A stretch of DNA of 9,985 nucleotides from Lachnospiraceae bacterium (GCA_003446335.1 DMAZ01000100.1:1-9985), one strand, 5' to 3'; shown: positions 1 through 5,984, counted from the stretch's first letter. Notes: a model not told the origin generated them from the letters alone. Translations and numbers: made by a program.

Positions 1-705
1 CACCATGAGAATGAGATCGCTCAGTCTGAGTGCGCGTCCGGAAAGGAATTTGCACACTACTGGATGCACAACGCATTCCTGAACATTGATAATAAGAAGA
101 TGTCAAAGTCTCTCGGAAATTTCTTTACAGTACGTGACATCTCGGAAAAATACGATCTTCAGGTACTGAGACTCTTTATGCTGAGTGCTCATTACAGAAG
201 TCCGCTGAATTTCAGCGCGGAGCTTATGACGGCTGCGGAGAATTCTCTGGACAGGATCCGCAGAGCGGCTGACAGGCTGAAGGATCTGACCGCTGCAAAT
301 GCCGGCAGGCCTTCCGCTGACGGCGATGAGGCAGTGATCGCGGAGATCCGTGGCTTTGTCGATAAGTTCGACGAGAGAATGGATGACGATGCCAACACGG
401 CAGACGCCCTTTCCGTTGTTTTCGATCTGGTGCGCTATGCAAATATCAATGTGACGGAAGAGAGCTCCGCGGAAGTGACGAAAGCCGCATTGAATACGCT
501 TGTCATGCTCTGCGACATTCTCGGCATCAATGCGCTGAAGAAGGAAGAAGTTCTCGACGCAGATATCGAGGCGCTGATCGCTGAGCGTCAGGCTGCCAGA
601 AAAGCAAGAAATTTTGCCCGTGCTGATGAGATCCGGGATCAGCTGAAAGATATGGGCATTGTTCTCATGGATACCAAAGACGGTGTGAAGTGGAGCAGAA
701 AGTAA
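1..705 (+). CDS. cysS: Cysteinyl-tRNA synthetase (CysRS), 3' part; 5' end outside the window
   Basis: This enzyme charges tRNA-Cys with cysteine in the cytoplasm. It is a class I synthetase. The frame is open from base 1, so only the last 234 residues are present; the HIGH motif and first zinc ligand lie upstream. Visible residues 1-10 read HHENEIAQSE, the conserved segment that supplies the His and Glu zinc ligands. KMSKS is intact at residues 33-37 (second ATP-binding signature), followed by LGNFFTVRDI and the LRLFMLSAHYRSPLNFS stretch typical of CysRS. The C-terminal DALR-type helical domain follows and ends in FARADEIRDQLKDMGI, a usual CysRS ending. The internal ATG at 64 is not the start, because conserved sequence precedes it. 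It leads into mrnC after 63 bases, the order usual in Firmicutes. A short hairpin (TGCCGG 721-726 with CCGGCA 736-741) lies in that gap, but it has no T-tract and does not look like a terminator. Identification is very secure. Confidence 0.98.
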   Translation, partial: HHENEIAQSECASGKEFAHYWMHNAFLNIDNKKMSKSLGNFFTVRDISEKYDLQVLRLFMLSAHYRSPLNFSAELMTAAENSLDRIRRAADRLKDLTAANAGRPSADGDEAVIAEIRGFVDKFDERMDDDANTADALSVVFDLVRYANINVTEESSAEVTKAALNTLVMLCDILGINALKKEEVLDADIEALIAERQAARKARNFARADEIRDQLKDMGIVLMDTKDGVKWSRK

Positions 706-758
706 TCGGACAGAAACGGCTGCCGGGCACTTCAGCCGGCAACAGGCCGCCATATAAA

Positions 759-765
759 GAGGTGG
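759..765 (+). promoter_or_regulatory. Shine-Dalgarno site deciding the GTG start of mrnC
   Basis: GAGGTGG ends three bases before GTG 769, with its GAGG core six bases away. The competing in-frame ATG at 802 is preceded by an A-rich stretch without a comparable site. This supports the GTG start. Confidence 0.7.
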
Positions 766-768
766 AAG

Positions 769-1296
769 GTGAGTAATATCACAGAAGATGACAATAAGAA
801 AATGAAAGCCAATGTAGGTGCCGGATTCCGGGCCCTCCTGGAGGAAAAGCTCAGGGGTCCTTCTGACCGGAACATACCGGGAGAGCAGACCTATCACTTT
901 CAGCCGGTCCTTACAGAGAGCGAGGCGCGCGCTTACGCGCCCCTCACACTGGCTTTTCTCGGAGATGCCGTCTATGAGCTCGCAATCAGGACCATGCTTG
1001 TACAGCGGGGAGATATGCGCCCCAATGAACTGAATCGCAGGTCTTCGCTGCTGGCCAAAGCACATGCACAGTCAGATGCTATGGCGGTCATCGAACCCAT
1101 GCTCGATGAGACGGAGGCAGATATATACCGCAGAGGACGCAACGCGAAATCTCATACGATGGCCAAGAACGCCACAGTGGTCGACTACAGAAGAGCGACA
1201 GGCTTTGAGACACTGATCGGTTATCTGTATCTTTCCGGTAAGCAGGAGCGGATGCTGGAGCTGATACGCACAGCCGTACGAGCCAACGGACAGTGA
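769..1296 (+). CDS. mrnC: Mini-ribonuclease III (MrnC)
   Basis: Mini-III is a dimeric RNase III-like endonuclease without a double-stranded-RNA-binding domain. In Bacillus it matures the ends of 23S rRNA. The 175-residue product carries LAFLGDAVYE at 61-70, with the catalytic Asp at 66. It also has RRGRNAKSHT at 121-130 and FETLIGYLYL at 146-155, whose Glu147 is the second catalytic acid. The start is GTG at 769, chosen because GAGGTGG lies a few bases upstream (759-765). An in-frame ATG at 802 lacks such a site. The protein is longer than the roughly 140-residue Bacillus form because about 50 residues precede the catalytic core; either the GTG start adds a real extension or the ATG is used. 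No dsRBD is present, which separates it from RncS. It lies between cysS and rlmB, the classic Firmicutes position, with 15 bases to rlmB, so co-transcription is likely. Confidence 0.96.
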   Translation: MSNITEDDNKKMKANVGAGFRALLEEKLRGPSDRNIPGEQTYHFQPVLTESEARAYAPLTLAFLGDAVYELAIRTMLVQRGDMRPNELNRRSSLLAKAHAQSDAMAVIEPMLDETEADIYRRGRNAKSHTMAKNATVVDYRRATGFETLIGYLYLSGKQERMLELIRTAVRANGQ

Positions 1297-1311
1297 TAAG
1301 AAAGCAGGAAA

Positions 1312-2139
1312 ATGAGCAGAGAGAAAAAATATAATGACAATGACCGGAAACGCAGAGGCGGAAGACCCGGAAGAGAGCATGTGAGCAGGGAACTTACGGA
1401 AGAGGAACTCAGCGGACGGATCGAAGGGAGGAACTCGGTCATCGAGGCTTTTCGTTCAGGAAGGCAGATCGATAAACTTTTCGTTCAGGAAGATCTTCAC
1501 GACGGACCGATCGGGACCGCCCTGCGCGAGGCAGCAAAGCGGGACACGATCGTGAACTATGTATCCAGGGAAAGACTTGATGAAATGTCCCTGACCGGGC
1601 ATCATCAGGGGATCATTGCGCAGGCGGCGGCATTTGCCTACGCTGAGGTGGATGATATATTTGCCCGGGCGAAGGAGAAGGGAGAAGATCCTTTCATCAT
1701 CCTCCTCGACGGAATCGAGGATCCGCATAACCTCGGAGCGATCATACGTACAGCATGCCTTGCGGGTGCGCATGGAGTCATTCTGCCTAAGAGACGCGCA
1801 GTGGGACTGACGCCCGCAGCGGTCAGGGCTTCCGCAGGAGCGATTAACTATGTCCCGGTAGCCCGTGTGACCAATATCGGCAACGAGATAGAAAAACTTC
1901 GGGACAGAGGTCTCTGGTTCGTGTGTGCTGATATGGACGGCAAGAGCATGTATGACCTGCCGCTTACCGGTCCGGTCGGTCTGGTCATCGGTTCGGAAGG
2001 TGACGGAGTAAGCAGACTTGTCAGAGAAAAATGTGATTTTGTCGCGTCTATTCCGATGAAGGGAGAAATTGATTCTCTGAATGCCTCGGTCGCTGCGGGT
2101 GTCCTCATGTATGAGGTCGTGAGGCAGAGAGGCATGTGA
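1312..2139 (+). CDS. rlmB: 23S rRNA (guanosine-2'-O-)-methyltransferase, SpoU/TrmH family (RlmB type)
   Basis: A SPOUT-fold methyltransferase that uses S-adenosylmethionine to 2'-O-methylate a ribose. By context and family it should act on the 23S rRNA guanosine equivalent to E. coli Gm2251, in the peptidyl-transferase region. The 275-residue product has a Lys/Arg-rich, probably disordered leader (about 1-36). The substrate-binding domain (about 37-120) opens with IEGRNSVIEAF. The knotted catalytic domain has all three family motifs: motif 1 around DPHNLGAIIRT (Asn140, Arg146), motif 2 LVIGSEGDGV (224-233, Glu229), and motif 3 IPMKGEIDSLNASVAAG (247-263, Asn257, Ser259). ATG 1312 is preceded by GCAGGAAA. 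It is likely co-transcribed with mrnC and sigH. The exact nucleotide methylated is inferred from the family, since related SpoU paralogues differ in target. Confidence 0.93.
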   Translation: MSREKKYNDNDRKRRGGRPGREHVSRELTEEELSGRIEGRNSVIEAFRSGRQIDKLFVQEDLHDGPIGTALREAAKRDTIVNYVSRERLDEMSLTGHHQGIIAQAAAFAYAEVDDIFARAKEKGEDPFIILLDGIEDPHNLGAIIRTACLAGAHGVILPKRRAVGLTPAAVRASAGAINYVPVARVTNIGNEIEKLRDRGLWFVCADMDGKSMYDLPLTGPVGLVIGSEGDGVSRLVREKCDFVASIPMKGEIDSLNASVAAGVLMYEVVRQRGM

Positions 2140-2157
2140 GATCAGTTCGGAGAGTGT

Positions 2158-2778
2158 ATGGAGAAGAGAAGAACAGTATCCGAAAGAAATGATTTTCGGA
2201 ATATGACGGATGAAGAACTTGTACGCCGCTATCGGGAGGGGACTCTCGAGGCGGTGGATTTTCTTTTACGGAAATATAAGCCCCTTGTGAAGAACAGGGC
2301 GGCTTCCAGGTACCTGAAGGGCGGAGATTTCGATGATCTGATCCAGGAGGGTATGATCGGGCTCTACAAGGCTGTGCGGGACTTTGAGCCGGATAATGTC
2401 GGGAAGGCTTCCTTCTTTACATTTGCGGCATTGTGCATCGACCGTCAGCTCGTGCATGCGATCGAAATGTCTTCCAGACAGAAAAGAAAAGCTCAGACGG
2501 AGGCCGTCTTCCTCTCGGAGGATGAGTGGGAGAGCTATATGGGACCGGAAGACAGTCCGGAGAAGATCCTTCTCGACCAGGAAGGGGCCGATGAGACGTA
2601 CGACAAGATTTATGAGAATCTCAGCCGGATGGAGCGGATCGTTCTCGATCTGCAGCTCCGGGGGTATGATTACAGGGAAATCGCGGGGATCCTGGGAAAA
2701 ACACCGAAGTCGGTAGACAACGCGATCCAGAGGATACGCCGGAAGACCAAGGAGCATACAGAGTCGGCAAAGCACTGA
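2158..2778 (+). CDS. sigH: RNA polymerase sigma factor SigH (transition-state/sporulation sigma-70 family)
   Basis: An alternative sigma factor that directs RNA polymerase to transition-phase genes; in Bacillus and Clostridium it is needed to start sporulation. The 206-residue product has region 2 with DDLIQEGMIGLYKAVRDF at 59-76 (core binding and -10 recognition). FAALCIDRQLVHAIEMSSRQKRK follows at 89-111, a strong SigH hallmark. A variable acidic linker follows. Region 4 is at about 153-196 with the helix-turn-helix REIAGILGKTPKSVDNAIQRIRRK. Size and layout match the SigH family (Bacillus about 218 residues) rather than ECF sigmas, and position after rlmB agrees. The start at ATG 2158 has CGGAGAG upstream (about 2149-2155). 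It follows rlmB by 18 bases with no yacP/rae1 gene between. The next gene is an aldose epimerase, whereas rpmG-secE-nusG follows sigH in Bacilli. No terminator is evident after it. Confidence 0.93.
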   Translation: MEKRRTVSERNDFRNMTDEELVRRYREGTLEAVDFLLRKYKPLVKNRAASRYLKGGDFDDLIQEGMIGLYKAVRDFEPDNVGKASFFTFAALCIDRQLVHAIEMSSRQKRKAQTEAVFLSEDEWESYMGPEDSPEKILLDQEGADETYDKIYENLSRMERIVLDLQLRGYDYREIAGILGKTPKSVDNAIQRIRRKTKEHTESAKH

Positions 2779-2795
2779 ATTTGTTGCGATTATAG

Positions 2796-2824
2796 TGTGA
2801 AAAGCAGCGGAAATGCGGTAAAAT
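2796..2824 (+). promoter_or_regulatory. Weak candidate promoter for the aldose epimerase gene
   Basis: TAAAAT at 2819-2824 resembles a -10 box. The hexamer 17 bases upstream, TGTGAA (2796-2801), is a poor -35 match. A small inverted repeat (ATAGT 2823-2827 with ACTAT 2831-2835) lies at the expected transcription start. The 127-base gap after sigH makes a separate promoter plausible, but the gene could also be read from the sigH transcript. Confidence 0.3.
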
Positions 2825-2905
2825 AGTCTTACTATGATGCGTTCCGAACGTTAAAAGTCGGTGAATCGCATTGCGTTATGGTTATTGAGAAAGAGAGGAA
2901 TTGAG

Positions 2906-3790
2906 ATGGCTGATTATGTTCTTAAAAACTCCGAACTGACTGTGACGGTAAGCTCCGCCGGTGCCGAGATCCGTTCCGTGAAGGATAACGCGACAGGTCA
3001 GGAGTACATGTGGCAGGCAGACCCCGCATTCTGGGGATGGACGTCCCCGAATCTTTTCCCGATCGTCGGCAATGTTATGCATGATGAGTATCGCTATAAA
3101 GGCGTGACCTATTCCATGAAACAGCACGGGTTCGGAAGAAGAAGCGAGTTCGAAAAGGCAACTGTTCCGGGCTGCGAGCTGGGATTTGCTCTCATCGAGA
3201 ATGAGAGTACTCTCGGTGCCTACCCGTTCCGTTTCCGGTTCGAGGTCGGATATAATCTGACGGGAAGATCCCTGAAAATCACATGGCGTGTTCTGAATCC
3301 GGCCGATGAGACCCTGTATTTCTCCGTCGGTGCACATCCTGCGTTCAATACTCCGCCAACAGACAGTTCCGCGCCGAAAAATGCCTGCTATCTTGCGTTC
3401 GATACGGAAAGACCGCTTGAGATCAGTCTGATGAACCTTAAAGACGGCGGACTCAGTGATGATAAGCGCGATTATCCGCTCGAGGAAGGCGGTTTTCTGA
3501 AGATTACCGACGATCTTTTTGACATCAATACATTGATCATTGAGAATGAGCAGGTCCACAGGATCTCACTCTGCGATGATGACAGAAAGCCCTATGTCAC
3601 TGTCAGATTTGAGGCACCTCTGGTAGCTGTCTGGTCTCCGAAAGCGGCTGCTCCGTTCGTGTGTCTGGAGCCGTGGTACGGCCGTCTGGACCGCACGACG
3701 TTCACCGGGGAACTTCCGGAGCGTGAATATGAGCAGGAACTGGAGCCGGCCGGGGTATTTGAGAAGTCTTATGATATAGACTTTAATTGA
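2906..3790 (+). CDS. Aldose 1-epimerase family protein (LacX type)
   Basis: It probably interconverts alpha and beta anomers of a hexose, or a phosphosugar, in the cytoplasm; the substrate cannot be read from sequence. The 294-residue product has the galactose-mutarotase-like beta-sandwich motifs: NLFPIVGNV at 49-57, KQHGFGR at 72-78 with His74, VGAHPAFN at 141-148 with His144 (candidate acid), and CLEPWYG at 253-259 with Glu255 (candidate base). These match the LacX-like branch of the family. ATG 2906 is preferred because GAGAGGA lies just upstream (2893-2899) and MADYVLKNSELTV is a normal family start. An in-frame GTG at 2861 would add 15 residues but has no good ribosome site. It has its own probable promoter and ends before a strong terminator at 3934. 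Neighbours give no sugar pathway, so its role is likely housekeeping. Confidence 0.9.
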   Translation: MADYVLKNSELTVTVSSAGAEIRSVKDNATGQEYMWQADPAFWGWTSPNLFPIVGNVMHDEYRYKGVTYSMKQHGFGRRSEFEKATVPGCELGFALIENESTLGAYPFRFRFEVGYNLTGRSLKITWRVLNPADETLYFSVGAHPAFNTPPTDSSAPKNACYLAFDTERPLEISLMNLKDGGLSDDKRDYPLEEGGFLKITDDLFDINTLIIENEQVHRISLCDDDRKPYVTVRFEAPLVAVWSPKAAAPFVCLEPWYGRLDRTTFTGELPEREYEQELEPAGVFEKSYDIDFN

Positions 3791-3813
3791 TACGGAGCTT
3801 ACATGCATATAAT
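3787..3813 (+). promoter_or_regulatory. Possible promoter just after the aldose epimerase gene
   Basis: A perfect TATAAT (3808-3813) is preceded by TTGATA (3787-3792), but the spacer is only 15 bases, shorter than the usual 16-18. If active it would make a transcript of about 145 bases ending at the terminator at 3966. There is no convincing small protein in that stretch. Confidence 0.3.
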
Positions 3814-3907
3814 GGCTATGCAGGCAGAACTCATGTGAGAAAGAATACGCTGAAAACAGAAAAATTAACGAACAGGCGGAATCAACAGCGATTTTATCAA
3901 CAGATGG

Positions 3908-3936
3908 TTTACAAGTTGTTCGGATTGATATACAAT
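3908..3936 (+). promoter_or_regulatory. Strong sigma-A-like promoter for the NUMOD1-like gene
   Basis: TTTACA (3908-3913) and TACAAT (3931-3936) are separated by exactly 17 bases. Each hexamer differs from consensus at one position. The predicted start, near 3943, falls inside the left arm of the terminator hairpin that ends the upstream gene. A transcript from here would therefore carry only a fragment of that arm and should not fold the terminator. Downstream, about 140 bases of leader precede ATG 4083. Confidence 0.6.
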
Positions 3937-3966
3937 GAGAATGCGATTTTCGCATTCTCATTTTTC
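3934..3966 (+). terminator. Intrinsic terminator of the aldose epimerase transcript
   Basis: AATGAGAATGCG (3934-3945) pairs perfectly with CGCATTCTCATT (3951-3962) around a five-base ATTTT loop, followed by further Ts to 3965. This is a 12-base-pair stem with a T-tract, a textbook Rho-independent terminator on the plus strand. Confidence 0.9.
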
Positions 3967-3971
3967 TATGC

Positions 3972-4000
3972 ACGGCATTCGCCGTAATTTTCCATTTTTT
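3972..4000 (+). terminator. Second, weaker terminator-like hairpin or attenuator
   Basis: ACGGC (3972-3976) pairs with GCCGT (3981-3985) around ATTC, followed by the T-rich AATTTTCCATTTTTT. The stem is only five base pairs. It lies downstream of the promoter at 3908-3936, so it could back up the first terminator or partly attenuate the NUMOD1-like transcript. Confidence 0.45.
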
Positions 4001-4082
4001 CAATTTATAAACTGTCATCCCGCACAGGGACCTGTCTTTTCGTGTGCCGGTCCCGCGGGATACGACCGGAAAGGGGGTCCTT

Positions 4083-4289
4083 ATGAAAAAAAGAGGAGTC
4101 GTACAGTATACGAAAGCAATGTCTGAGCTGCATCGCTACAGCAGCATAAAGGAGGCTGAGTCTATTTACAGCATCTCTCATATCTCGGGAGTGTGCCGCA
4201 GACACAGAAAATCAGACGGCGGATACATATGGAGATATGACGATGATGCGGATCCGTACGCGGATTCCGCCAACGAGATCTCCCTGTGA
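4083..4289 (+). CDS. Small stand-alone NUMOD1-like DNA-binding protein (68 residues)
   Basis: I read this as a single NUMOD1-type module with no attached nuclease. NUMOD1 is a predicted helix-turn-helix DNA-binding motif best known from HNH and GIY-YIG homing endonucleases. Residues 5-52 fit its layout: a strand with VVQYTK, then SIKEAESIYSIS (a Ser-Ile-x-Glu-Ala helix at 21-32), then the recognition helix HISGVCRRHRKS, and the closing GGYIWRY at 46-52. An acidic tail (DDDADPYADSANE) follows. ATG 4083 is chosen because AAGGGGG (4071-4077) is at good spacing; an in-frame ATG at 4044 lacks one. It has its own promoter at 3908 and no clear terminator, so readthrough toward metY is possible. The function is unknown; a small DNA-binding regulator is an inference. 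No host endonuclease, intron or intein is visible nearby. It could also be a remnant of a longer protein, but it is intact with proper signals. Confidence 0.72.
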   Translation: MKKRGVVQYTKAMSELHRYSSIKEAESIYSISHISGVCRRHRKSDGGYIWRYDDDADPYADSANEISL

Positions 4290-4659
4290 GCGCGCAGCGT
4301 TTTCGGGCCGCAGAAAGTAAGAGGCTTCGCTGAAACATCTGTGCGGGTCTTGTCCTTGACGCTTTAATCTGCTAAACTATGTAGCAGGTATTCAGGTCAT
4401 TACGAAACGATATACGCGATGGAATTGTATGAGTAATTCGGACGATCTGCACAGGCCCCGGAAGTTCCCGGTGCGGAAGCCGTATGAATACTCCCGGAAT
4501 TCAAGCGGGAAACTTCGTTTTGCTGATGCCTGGCAACAGATATATACAGGAGAAAGGAGAAGCTGTCCGGACAGACCGGATTCCTGTCCGGTCATGGGAG
4601 CACATCGGGTGAAGTACCTGTGCCTGTACCATGAGGATATGTCCCGACAGCGGCAGAGT
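4290..4659 (+). other. 370-base gene-free leader region of metY with several inverted repeats
   Basis: No credible gene lies here. It holds a probable promoter (4350-4383) and then a long structured leader. GAAGTTCCCG (4461-4470) can pair with CGGGAAACTTC (4506-4516), leaving one bulged A. Downstream, CTGTCCGGACAG (4563-4574) is a perfect 12-base palindrome. CTGTCCGG recurs at 4584-4591, 21 bases from its first copy, allowing an 8-pair stem (4567-4574 with 4584-4591). GACCGGA (4574-4580) can instead pair with TCCGGTC (4587-4593), so the two stems compete. No T-tract follows, so it is not a standard transcription attenuator. The metY frame stays open back to ATG 4429, but that sequence does not resemble family members. 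I do not recognise a known SAM riboswitch or T-box here. Confidence 0.55.
4350..4383 (+). promoter_or_regulatory. Probable metY promoter
   Basis: Two overlapping readings are possible: TTGTCC (4350-4355) with TAAACT (4373-4378) at 17 bases, or TTGACG (4356-4361) with TATGTA (4378-4383) at 16 bases. Each has one weak box. Either places the start near 4385-4392, giving a leader of about 270 bases before ATG 4660. Confidence 0.45.
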
Positions 4660-5943
4660 ATGGCAGAGTGGAATATTGAGACAAAATGTGTGCAGAGTGG
4701 TTACAGGCCGGGAAACGGTGAGCCGAGAGAAGTCCCGATTTACCAGAGCACGACCTTCAAATATGATACGAGCGCTGATATGGCCAGGCTTTTTGACCTG
4801 GAGGCTTCCGGATATTTCTATACAAGGCTCCAGAATCCCACCAACGATTACGTTGCAGCCAAGATCGCCGAGATGGAAGGCGGTACGGCAGGTATGCTGA
4901 CATCCAGCGGTCAGGCGGCCAACTTCTATGCGATCTTTAATATTGCAAATGCCGGCGATCATGTAGTCTCCAGCGCATCCATATATGGAGGTACCTTCAA
5001 TCTGTTCAATGTGACAATGCGCAAGATGGGCATAGACTTTACATTTGTATCCCCGGACTGCTCCGAAGAGGAACTTGAAGCGGCTTTTAAGCCGAACACA
5101 AAGGCCGTGTTCGGTGAATCTATTGCCAATCCGGCCCTTACAGTACTGGATTTTGAAAAATTTGCAAATGCAGCTCACAGGCACGGCGTTCCGCTCATCG
5201 TGGATAACACGTTCCCGACACCGGTCAATTGCCGCCCGATCGAGTATGGGGTCGATATTGTCACACATTCCACCACAAAGTATATGGACGGTCATGGATC
5301 CTGTGTAGGCGGCGCGATCGTAGATGCGGGAAAGTTCGACTGGATGGCGAACGCAGAGCGCTTCCCGGGACTTACAACACCGGACGAAAGCTACCATGGA
5401 ATCGTCTATGCTGAAAAGTTTGGCCTGGGCGGTGCCTTTATCACCAAGGCGACCTCTCAGCTCATGCGTGATTTCGGATCGATCCAGTCCCCGCAGGATG
5501 CCTATATCCTGAACATCGGCCTGGAGAGCCTGCATGTGCGCATGAAACAGCATTGCAGGAACGGTCTTGCACTTGCTGAGTTCCTTTCTTCAAGTGATAA
5601 GGTAGAGTCGGTAGCTTATCCGGGACTGCCGGGGGACAAGTACTATGATATCGCTCAGAAGTATATGCCGAACGGAACCTGCGGCGTTGTATCTTTCTGC
5701 GTAAAGGGCGGGAGAGCAGCTGCCGAGAAGTTCATGCATGAGCTCAAGGTGTTCGCCATCGAGACACACGTTGCAGACGCGCGCAGCTGCTGCCTGCATC
5801 CGGCCAGTTCGACGCATCGCCAGCTCACAGAGGAAGAACTTATTGCATGCGGTGTTCCGGGCAATCTGATCAGAATGTCCTGCGGACTTGAAGGTACGGA
5901 TGATCTGATCGCGGATGTTGCAAATGCGCTTTCTGCGATCTGA
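4660..5943 (+). CDS. metY: O-acetylhomoserine sulfhydrylase (O-acetylhomoserine aminocarboxypropyltransferase)
   Basis: A PLP enzyme that makes homocysteine from O-acetylhomoserine and sulfide, the direct-sulfhydrylation route to methionine, in the cytoplasm. The 427-residue product belongs to the Cys/Met-metabolism PLP family. It has NIETKCVQSGY at 5-15, YFYTRLQNPTN at 52-62, TSSGQAANFY at 81-90, and VDNTFPTP at 181-188 with Asp182 facing the PLP nitrogen. The Schiff-base Lys207 lies in THSTTKYMDGHG, and HPASSTHRQL is at 380-389. Length and the long segment after Lys207 (FPGLTTPDESYHG) fit O-acetylhomoserine sulfhydrylases better than cystathionine synthases and lyases. ATG 4660 is chosen by homology (MAEWNIETKCVQSGY). 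Its ribosome site (GGCAGAG) is weak, and in-frame ATGs at 4639 and 4594 are alternatives. It has its own promoter and structured leader, and ends at a strong terminator. Substrate preference for O-acetyl over O-succinyl esters is a family inference. Confidence 0.93.
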   Translation: MAEWNIETKCVQSGYRPGNGEPREVPIYQSTTFKYDTSADMARLFDLEASGYFYTRLQNPTNDYVAAKIAEMEGGTAGMLTSSGQAANFYAIFNIANAGDHVVSSASIYGGTFNLFNVTMRKMGIDFTFVSPDCSEEELEAAFKPNTKAVFGESIANPALTVLDFEKFANAAHRHGVPLIVDNTFPTPVNCRPIEYGVDIVTHSTTKYMDGHGSCVGGAIVDAGKFDWMANAERFPGLTTPDESYHGIVYAEKFGLGGAFITKATSQLMRDFGSIQSPQDAYILNIGLESLHVRMKQHCRNGLALAEFLSSSDKVESVAYPGLPGDKYYDIAQKYMPNGTCGVVSFCVKGGRAAAEKFMHELKVFAIETHVADARSCCLHPASSTHRQLTEEELIACGVPGNLIRMSCGLEGTDDLIADVANALSAI

Positions 5944-5984
5944 AACGGTCGATCATACTTATCATTTATATAAAGACAAATAAG

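Noticed and set aside
721..741. Hairpin TGCCGG/CCGGCA between cysS and mrnC as a terminator.
   Set aside because: The stem is six base pairs with no T-tract, and the gene cluster continues directly after it.
103..1065. A long minus-strand open frame of 320 codons across cysS and mrnC.
   Set aside because: It lies antisense to two clearly conserved genes, shows no recognisable domain, and crosses their boundary.
3787..3987. A 66-codon plus-strand frame after the aldose epimerase gene.
   Set aside because: It reads straight through the 12-base-pair terminator hairpin, has no ribosome site and resembles nothing known.
4521..4545. GATGCCTGGCAAC resembles the GAAGCCxGGCAAC part of a SAM-I riboswitch upstream of metY.
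   Set aside because: The other conserved parts (GAGAGG plus GGAGGGA upstream, GGTGCTAATTCC downstream, closing P1) are missing.
4501..5553. A minus-strand open frame of 350 codons antisense to metY.
   Set aside because: It overlaps the highly conserved metY coding sequence and has no family resemblance, so it is a shadow frame.
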